Positions 57,191 to 64,000 of a stretch of 64,000 bases of DNA are shown here, in pieces. Location of the stretch: assembly GCF_002099425.1 (NCBI RefSeq), contig NW_018344004.1, forward strand, positions 3,561,501 through 3,625,500. Direction: 5' to 3'. A model generated the notes under the pieces. It was not told the DNA's origin and did no database searches. It saw only the letters and a program-made list of their open reading frames with translations. This DNA is from Phascolarctos cinereus (Eukaryota; Chordata; Mammalia; Diprotodontia; Phascolarctidae). Each line of letters begins with the position of its first letter. The stretch's first letter is position 1. The position numbers and the translations under genes were made by a program.

Positions 57191-57500
57191 GACCAACTGT
57201 CAGTCACACAAACTAAATAAGTAGGGGACTGCCTTTTGTACCAACAGAGGGAGTACCTGTGTGGAGATCACAGATTCATCCTATCAAAATACATGGAAAG
57301 GGAGGTATTAAAACAAACAAACAAAAAACTAAGTGCAGTTTGATACCATTCTTACTAACTGCAGACGTTATCAATCATTGTTTAAGTTAAATCTGGCTTT
57401 ATACTTACATCTGATTAGGAAGTGCTTGAATTCTTATTATGGAGGAGGAATTGTAGCTCAGTCCAGTTGGGCGTCAGTAATAATATCAACTGATAAGCAT
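57191..57500. other. Unclassified sequence
   Basis: No recognised features. Confidence 0.4.
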
Positions 57501-57504
57501 AAAT

Positions 57505-57715
57505 AACTTTGCACCACTTAACATTACTTCATCTGATCCTCAGAATGATGCTGTTTCATACAGAGCTAACATGTCACCTCCATTTGACTGAGGCTAAGAG
57601 AGATGAAGTCACTTGCGGAAGGCCACACCACTAGTAACTTGCAGAACTAGGACTCAAGCCCAAATTTTCTGATTCAAACCCTATACTCTGCACTACTCTC
57701 AGATATCTCCAAGCC
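57505..57715 (-). repeat. MIR
   Basis: CTTCATCTGATCCTCAGAAT to CTCTGCACTACTCTCAG, antisense. Confidence 0.7.
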
Positions 57716-58685
57716 TTCCTAGTCACATTTATCTGTATCTAGAGTCATTTAGCTGCCATGGGTTTTCTCACCCAGCAATTTTAAAAGTCTAACATTACTT
57801 ATCTTCCTACTCTTTCCCTTTCTTGGTTAACAGGAGGAAGAATCTAAGAGAGAAAAACATCTTGACTTTTGCTCCTTGCTTTTATCTGTCTTTGCTCTGC
57901 TCTTCTAATCTTGTTTAGTGCTCATTCATTCATTCCTAAAAGGTACCTACGTTTTTCTAGTCTGTTTTCATTTTTGAGTGAGAAACACACACACACCCTC
58001 TCTCCCCTGATCTCTCATAGCACTTTGAACCTGTCATGCACTTCTCACAATCTGCTTAGTAGGTTTATTTGTGTCCTTGTTTTTTCTCATTAGTAGGTTG
58101 TTAGGGGCATAGACTTTTTCTAATCCATCTTTGAATGTCTAGTGTGTAGTCCAACACCTCACACATAGTGGAGGCCCCATAAATTTTGAATGAATAAATG
58201 AAACAGTCCTCCAAGCTTTCCCTTCATGTATGATGAATATCTTAACTAACAATGATACCTTAGTAACTCAGTAACAGTCAGCAACTTTTCGAGTGTTTTT
58301 TGAGAACTAATGCACTGAACTGTTTTCTAAAAGAACCAGTGTCTCTTCTGGAATTAATATTTCAAAGCAATGTTTTTAAAACAGAAAACTCAACATGTTT
58401 TAAAAACAAAGAGTTGTTGTGCTTTTACCACACTTAACATAAGCAGTGGGACCAAACCCAGTTCCAAACCCAGTGGAGCACAAGGGAGTTTTGCCATAGG
58501 ACAAAGTGTCCCCTGTGATTTAAAAAAAGCGTTTTCTTATTATTTTGGGAAACTTCTTGTTTTCATCTTCTGTATAAGGTACTAGAATATAGAAAGACTA
58601 TAAGACGGAGCTCTAAGATGGCCAGTCCACTGCAGGGAAAAAGTAAGAATCAATCTAAAAAAAGATCATTTCCCCCTCTCTTCCA
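57716..58685. other. Unclassified, with a weak LINE 3'-end trace near 58085-58205
   Basis: AATGTCTAGTGTGTAGTCCA then TTGAATGAATAAATGAAAC resembles an L2-like 3' end. No gene seen. Confidence 0.35.
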
Positions 58686-58689
58686 TCCA

Positions 58690-59235
58690 AAATTCATACT
58701 TTGCCGAAGTAATCTTCCTTATGCATAGACCTGGTGATGTCATTCCCCTCTGCTCAAAACTTTTCAGAGGTTCCCTTCAAAGGGTCAAACTCCTTTGCTA
58801 GATATTCAAGGTCCTCCACTATCTATTGCTGTCTTATCTTTTAAGCCTAATCTTATGCTCCTGGCCTTACACAGCCACACACTACACACTTAAGTAAAAC
58901 TAGACTTTTTCTCTGTTCTTCCAAATTCTCTGTGTTTGGAACAACTAAATGACCTCTCTTTCCTTCTTGTCCTGTGGCCTTCCTACCCATCCTTTCAATG
59001 TCACTTCAAATTACAACACCCCATTCACTCCCCCACCCCTTCCTCCCCACCCCTGGATTCTCCCTGTTGGTAACCATTGCCTGTTCCCTGTCAGGAAGCA
59101 GCAGTTATCATGTACTTACATATAATATAGTTGTCTGTGTATATGTCTCCCTTTATAAGACTATAAGCTCTGTGAAGATAGCTCTGGTTGTCAAAATTTT
59201 GTATCTCTTCCAATTCTTAGGACAGGGCTAAGGTA
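58690..59235 (+). repeat. L2 LINE 3' region
   Basis: GCATAGACCTGGTGATGTCA, ATATTCAAGGTCCTCCACTA and ACTATAAGCTCTGTGAAGAT. Confidence 0.7.
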
Positions 59236-59257
59236 CATAGGAAGGACTAAATTGAAC

Positions 59258-59825
59258 TGACACCTTGAGACCACAGTCAAGGACCTCGAGAAGTCATCAT
59301 ATCGGCCTAAATAGGTGTGACACGTTACTTGGACTCTAACCAGTACCAGTCTTAACTGCCCCATACAGTGGGTTTGGATTAAGTGTAATAAAAGGTCCTC
59401 TGAAGTTAGATTTGGGAGGAGGTGCCACAAATTTTAATGCCCAAAGATAGGAGCCTATTCTGAGGTGTGGCAAACAAACCACAAGGGTCAACTTTAGGGT
59501 GTAAAATGGCATGGGCATTTAACCACATGGATTGAGTCTGGATTAGCTAGTTAGACAAAAAGGAAGGTATATGGGGCTTTTGTACATGGGGTCTTTTGTC
59601 TCCTCCTGTGAAGACAGGACTTATAAAGGACATCCCCAGAGAAATTCTCTCAGTCAGGACTGCAAATAGCCAGAGATTTATATATATCATCAAAACTAAT
59701 AACTGCTCATTCAAGGTCTCAGATTATTTTCTTCCTTCTTTGAATAAACCTTTCTTTGGTAATACTGGGAATTAAGTGCTTGCATATGTAGAATAAGCCT
59801 CAATGCATAGTGCCATGTACCGAAT
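59258..59825 (+). mobile_element. Possible solo LTR (different family)
   Basis: A ~570-bp single-block sequence with a TATA-like CTTATAAAGGACATC at ~59620 and a GAATAAACC poly(A)-type signal at ~59741, spaced as in LTRs. I cannot fix the ends or find a TSD. Confidence 0.3.
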
Positions 59826-59867
59826 TGTCCAGGTTTCCTGGGTGGGGCAATGGGAGCTAAAAGAAAA

Positions 59868-60143
59868 GGCCGCTAAGTGGTGCAGTGGATAGAATACTGG
59901 TCCTGGGGTCAGGAAGACCTGAGTTTATAATTGGCCTTGAACACTTCCCAGCTGTGTGATCCTGGGCAAGTCACTCAACCTGTTTGCCTCAGTATCCTCA
60001 ACTGTAAAATGAGGAAGATAACAATGCCTACCTTGTGGGGTAATTGTGAGAATCAAATAAGATAATAATTATAAAAGTGCTTAGCATAGTACCTGGAACA
60101 TAGTAACCCACTATGTAAATATTAGGTATTATACTTATTATTA
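59868..60143 (+). repeat. MIR-type CORE-SINE, full length
   Basis: GGCCGCTAAGTGGTGCAGTG to TATGTAAATATTAGGTATTA. Confidence 0.88.
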
Positions 60144-60434
60144 AGGTAATCCTCCCATGTACCTGTGCTCTGTGGGTCATGGGAATCTCCTGTATAAGCA
60201 ATACACAGAGAATCAACCTGATTGATGGCTAGGAAGTATGCTAGGACATAGAGATCACTAAAGAGTAGGGAACAGGACCTCAGAGGCAAGTCAGATAGGA
60301 TGAAACAGAAGTTTTGTATCATATCCCACTCTCACCCACTCTACACACACCCCTTTTAAATTCTATATTAAATTTTGTTTGTCTTTTGTTTTGTTTTGTT
60401 TTTCAACCTAGAACTTGTATCAGTTGAATTAGAT

Positions 60435-60631
60435 CAGGCTTCTTGCCTTTTTTTTTTGTTTCATAAACACTTTCGGCAGTCTGATGAAGCTTATGGACCT
60501 CTTCTCAATAATGTTTCAAAATTGATAAAATAAAATACACAAAATTACAAAAGAAACTATTTCTATTGAAATAGTTATCAAACTATATTTTAAAAAATAG
60601 GAATCAACAGACTCCAGTTCAAGAATCCCTG
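60435..60631. mobile_element. hAT-type MITE with perfect 8-bp TSD
   Basis: Left end CAGGCTTCTTGCC, right end GTTCAAGAATCCCTG. AATTAGAT flanks both sides (60427-60434; 60632-60639). 197 bp, no transposase. Confidence 0.85.
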
Positions 60632-60689
60632 AATTAGATGGAGGAGGTTTCTTGACACCCACCCAGAGAGTAAGGAGGGCTTTTTTAAG

Positions 60690-60785
60690 ATCGGGGGGCA
60701 AGATAGTGGCATAGGAGAGAAGGTGGGTTTATAGACAGAAGCTATTCTTGGCCTCCTAGCACCACGATGTCAGGATGGTGAAAGA
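60690..60785 (+). repeat. Possible L1 5'-end trace
   Basis: GGGGGGCAAGATAGTGGCAT resembles the GGAGCCAAGATGGC start of mammalian L1 5' regions. Weak. Confidence 0.2.
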
Positions 60786-60786
60786 C

Positions 60787-60992
60787 TATTGTTCAGTCAT
60801 TTTTCAGTTGTGTATGACTCTTCGTGACTGACTCTGTTTGGGATTTTCTTGGCAAATATACTGGAGTAGTTTGTCATTTCCATCTCTAACTCATTTTACA
60901 GGTGAGGAAACTGACGCAACAAGGGTTAAGTTATTTGCTCAGGGTCACACAACTAGTACGTGTCTGAGGCCAGATTTGAACTTAGGAAAATG
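60787..60992 (-). repeat. SINE-A, head missing
   Basis: Tail GTTCAGTCATTTTTCAGTTG to GCCAGATTTGAACTTAGG; the tRNA-like head is absent. Confidence 0.85.
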
Positions 60993-61424
60993 AACGCCAA
61001 GGGACATCCTTCTGCCATTCTCCCACTGTTAGACTAGCTTAAGTGGGTGGTGGAGCATTGATTGCTGCTATCTGATAGTAGGAAGGGAGGTTGCATGCAA
61101 GTTATTTGATGCATTGGAAGCCTGGCCATTATTTTTTGGTATCCTGGGAAGGGATGCAGTGGAACATGATTTATTTTGTATGGACAGATTGGATGGTATT
61201 ACTCGGTAGAGTGCTTCAATTTGATTCAGCGAAAGTCATGGCAATCCTCTATGACATAGCCGATAATTGGCAATGCAATCTGCTGGAACATCTCCAGTGA
61301 GAGACAACTTGCTACCCGGCAGTGACCCATTAAGGCAACTCTAATTATTAGGAAGTAGATGTTTCCTTGCATCAAGCTGCAGTTTTGCCACTTTGCAACC
61401 TTCACCCATTTTTTTATTCACTTC
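60993..61424. other. Unclassified sequence
   Basis: No recognised features. Confidence 0.4.
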
Positions 61425-63415
61425 ACTTCAATTAAACAATTATTTATTAAGCCTTGTGCTACATGTTAGAGATACAAAAACAAAAGAAAAAAGAAATTGT
61501 GCCAACCCTCAAGAAGCTTACATTTTGAGGGGGGGGTTAGGGAAGTGTGGCTCAACATGTACCCAGATAAATACAAATATTAAAGATTAAACACAAAGTA
61601 AATATGAAGTCATTTTGTTGGGTGGCAAAGAACACCAGTGTTAGTCATGAGAACCAACTCCAAAATTTGAAATAGTTTTAGAAGGAAATTAATTAAGTCC
61701 TTTGGTAGACAAGGAAAGCTGTAAGAAGACTCCCTCACCAGTCTCAGGAAAGTTTACATTATATAGGTTTATATAGGATATTTACATTATGTTATACAAC
61801 TGAGTTAAACTATTTTGTAGGCAGGCAGTTCCCAGACAAGGTCCATTGAGATGTATATCAGTAAGCATAAAAGTTCAAATTGAGGTTGATGGAAATGGGG
61901 GCATAAATATTAAAATTTGGGGAACCCAAAATGCAAGCATTGGGTGACCCGAGATCCATGTAGGTTTCAAACATTCCCAGCAGCCATCTGACTTCTCTGA
62001 GATCAGCCTGACCTCTTTTGGATTGGACCATTTCTAGTTACATCAAGATATGTTTGAATAATATTGTGATAGTAAATGCTAAATAATAAAGCATTTCCAC
62101 ACCAATGAGTGAAAAGATTAGAGAAGGCCTTGTTTAAGAGGTAGAGCCTGAACTGAACCTGAACGGAGTTAAGGAATTGTGAAAGGTTGAGGTGAGAAAG
62201 GAGAACATTCCAGGAATGGGAGAAAAGCCTAAGACAAAACACAGAGGTAGGGAGTGGGAGGTTGTATATTACCATATTGTCTTATGTTGTATATTGCATA
62301 TTGTCTTATTTTGTATATTGCATATTGTCTTTTTTTGGCTGAAAGTAGTATGAAAAGATAACCTGGAAAGATACTATTGAACCTGATTATGAAGGCTTCA
62401 AATGACAAAGTCTTTTGTCCTAGAGGTAATAGGGAGCCACAGAAGCTTCTTGATAAGGGAAATAATATGGTTAGAACTGTGCTTTAGGAATATCAGTTCA
62501 ACAATTATGAGGAAGAAGTATTGGAGAGGGGAAAGATTAGATACATGAGAGATCAACTATAGCCTAGTACAGGCTAGAGATGATAAGAGGATGAATTAGG
62601 ATAGTGGAGAGAAAAAGGGATGAATGCAAGAGGGCTGTAGAGGCAAGATCAGAAAGAATAGTGAAGGGTAAAGAAGAAAAGGGAGGTAAGTGTAACCCCA
62701 GGGTTTCAAAGCTGGGAGATGAGAAGGACGCTCTTTCCAGAAACAGAGAAGTGAGGAAGAGAGGTGAGTTTTGGAGGAGAGAAAATGAGTTTTGTTTTGT
62801 ACGTGTTGAATTTGAGGTGCCTATGAGACATCTAGGTAGAGTTGTTTAGCAAGCAGTTGGTGATGTGGGACTTGAGCTCAGGAGAGACATGAGGGCTAGA
62901 TATTTAGATATCAGAGTAGTTTGCATACAGATGGTAATTGAATTCATGGAAGCTAATGAAATGGCTGAGATAGTATGGAGATAGATGAGAATAGGGCAAG
63001 TGATAGAATCCTGAGATATATGTCTGTAGGGTATGGGACACAGATGATGATTCAGCAAAAGAACCTGAGAAGGAGTAATTAAATAGGTGGTAGGAAATCC
63101 AGGAGAGAGCAGTATCAGGAAACACCAATGAAGAGAGAGAATTTCCAGGGCAAATGGACGGTCAATACTATCAAAGCCATACAGAGATCAAGGAAGAGGT
63201 CTAAGAGAAGACCATCAAATTTACCAATTAAGAGATGACTGGAAACTTTGAAAAGAGCAACTTCAATCAAGTGGTAGGGTGAAAAGTCTAATTGCAAGGG
63301 GTTGAAAAACAAGTGGGAGATGAAAAGGAGTTAATGAATACAGATGACTCTTTCTAAGAGTTTGGTTATAAAAGGGAAGAGAAATAAAAGATGATAGCTT
63401 CTGCTCACTAAGGCA
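61425..63415 (-). repeat. L2 LINE, ~1.5 kb of element over 2 kb
   Basis: 3' end at ~61435 (TTATTTATTAAGCCTTGTGC). Coding parts on minus at 62904-63128 (PDTALSWISYHLFNYSFSGS, then FNYHLYANYSDI where intact L2 has LYADDSQ) and 63115-63312. Interrupted by an unclassified segment at about 61640-62090. RT box lost. Confidence 0.82.
61640..62090. other. Unclassified insertion within L2, possibly an LTR
   Basis: About 450 bp that does not read as L2, with AATAATAAAGCATTTCC near its right end. Edges are uncertain, so the family is open. Confidence 0.3.
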
Positions 63416-63419
63416 AAGC

Positions 63420-63905
63420 AGATCAACTGTGATCTTTCTTCTACATGTAAATCCTTCAAACACTTAAATCTTCTCTTGTTTAGGCCAAACATCCCCAGTC
63501 GCTTAAACTGATCATCATATGATATGAACTTGAGACCCTTCATCTAACTCATTACCCTCCTTTGAACACTTTCTAGTTCAGTGGTGAGGAACCTTCAGCC
63601 TTGAGGCTACACATGGCCCTCTAGGTCCTCAAGTGCAGCCCTTTGACTGAATCCAAATTTCACAGGACAAATCCTCTTAATAAAAGGATTTTTTTCCTGT
63701 AAAACTTGGACTCAGTCAAGAGGCTGTACTCAATGACTCAAAAGGCCACATATGGCCTCAAGGCTGCAGGTTCTCCACCCCTGCTCTAGTTTAATCTATG
63801 TCCTTCCTAAAATCTAGAGACCAAAATATGATTATCCAAATGTAGTCTAACCAGAGTTTAGTATTGTGGGGGTATCACTTTCCTAGGCCTGAACTCTATG
63901 CCTTT
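63420..63905 (-). repeat. CR1/L3-type LINE 3' region split by a hAT element
   Basis: TTTAGGCCAAACATCCCCAG, CATTACCCTCCTTTGAACAC, then after the hAT CAAATGTAGTCTAACCAGAG and GGGGTATCACTTTCCTAG. Confidence 0.8.
63579..63783. mobile_element. hAT-type MITE, copy 3, with 8-bp TSD
   Basis: CAGTGGTGAGGAACC at the left, GGTTCTCCACCCCTG at the right. TTCTAGTT (63571-63578) and CTCTAGTT (63784-63791) differ at one base. Inner arms match copies 1 and 2. Confidence 0.9.
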
Positions 63906-64000
63906 TTATTTATTTTATTTTTTTCCTTAATTAATTATTTTTAGTTTTCAACATTCACTTCCACAAGATTTTGAGTTCCAAATTTTCTCCCCATCTCTCT
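63906..64000 (-). repeat. L1 LINE 3' end, running off the window
   Basis: T-rich tail then CAAGATTTTGAGTTCCAAAT, identical in this 20-mer to the L1 start at ~40860. Confidence 0.85.

Noticed and set aside
58597-58650. TATA-like CTATAAGA followed by AAGATGGCC and a GTAAG, resembling a promoter and first exon
   Set aside because: Only short generic motifs; no CpG island, no ORF beyond a few codons and no downstream acceptor I can support.
1-64000. CRISPR arrays, operons, phage or bacterial islands
   Set aside because: The regularly recurring text is dispersed SINE/LINE sequence with TSDs, typical of a mammalian chromosome. No spaced short-repeat array exists.

Overview
The window looks like gene-poor marsupial chromosomal DNA (intergenic or deep intronic). 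I found no host exon that I can defend. It is AT-rich and CpG-poor with no CpG island, and more than half of it can be read as interspersed repeats. The marsupial call rests on two abundant SINE types. SINE-A has a tRNA-like head (GGGCAGCTAGGTGG...) and a 3' tail like that of BovB/RTE LINEs. SINE-B has the same head, an oligo(A) tail and L1-style target-site duplications (TSDs). Also present are an RTE/BovB LINE, marsupial-type L1 3' ends, and many CORE-SINEs (MIR/MIR3/Ther) and L2/CR1-L3 fragments. I cannot say which marsupial order this is. Family names are from memory of consensus sequences; no database search was possible.

Layout. 0-7.5 kb: an inverted SINE-A pair, a non-LTR 3' end, a ~970-bp RTE-like LINE (not BovB), a long polypurine microsatellite, MIRs, and an L2 interrupted by L1. 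7.5-16 kb: SINE-A copies, two head-to-head L2 copies, a second RTE-like fragment, and a tandem pair of SINE-B units inside one TSD. 16-19.3 kb: two copies of a composite unit. 19.9-23.4 kb: an L2/CR1-type LINE broken by a hAT element, an L1, a SINE-B and a BovB tail. 23.4-29.2 kb: CR1/L3, SINEs, MIRs, then the most repeat-free block (27.6-29.2 kb), which holds two small overlapping ORFs and a motif cluster. 29-35 kb: MIRs, L2, an L1 insertion with clear TSDs. 35-39 kb: a mosaic of L1, hAT, L2 and SINE-A. 40.7-44 kb: two L1 copies, one fused to a SINE-B, the other carrying two L2 insertions and a solo LTR. 44-50 kb: L1 fragments, a local direct duplication, and a probable processed pseudogene on the minus strand. 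50.4-54.6 kb: a mariner remnant, a 1.2-kb BovB copy, a second solo LTR of the same family, and a third RTE-like fragment. 55-64 kb: a 1.6-kb L2 on plus, a ~2-kb L2 on minus, hAT elements with intact 8-bp TSDs, CR1/L3, and the start of another L1.

Nothing here amounts to a working gene system. The most useful signals are structural: two SINE units sharing one TSD, an L1-SINE fusion, paired solo LTRs with 4-bp TSDs, three unexplained duplicated segments, and the likely processed pseudogene.
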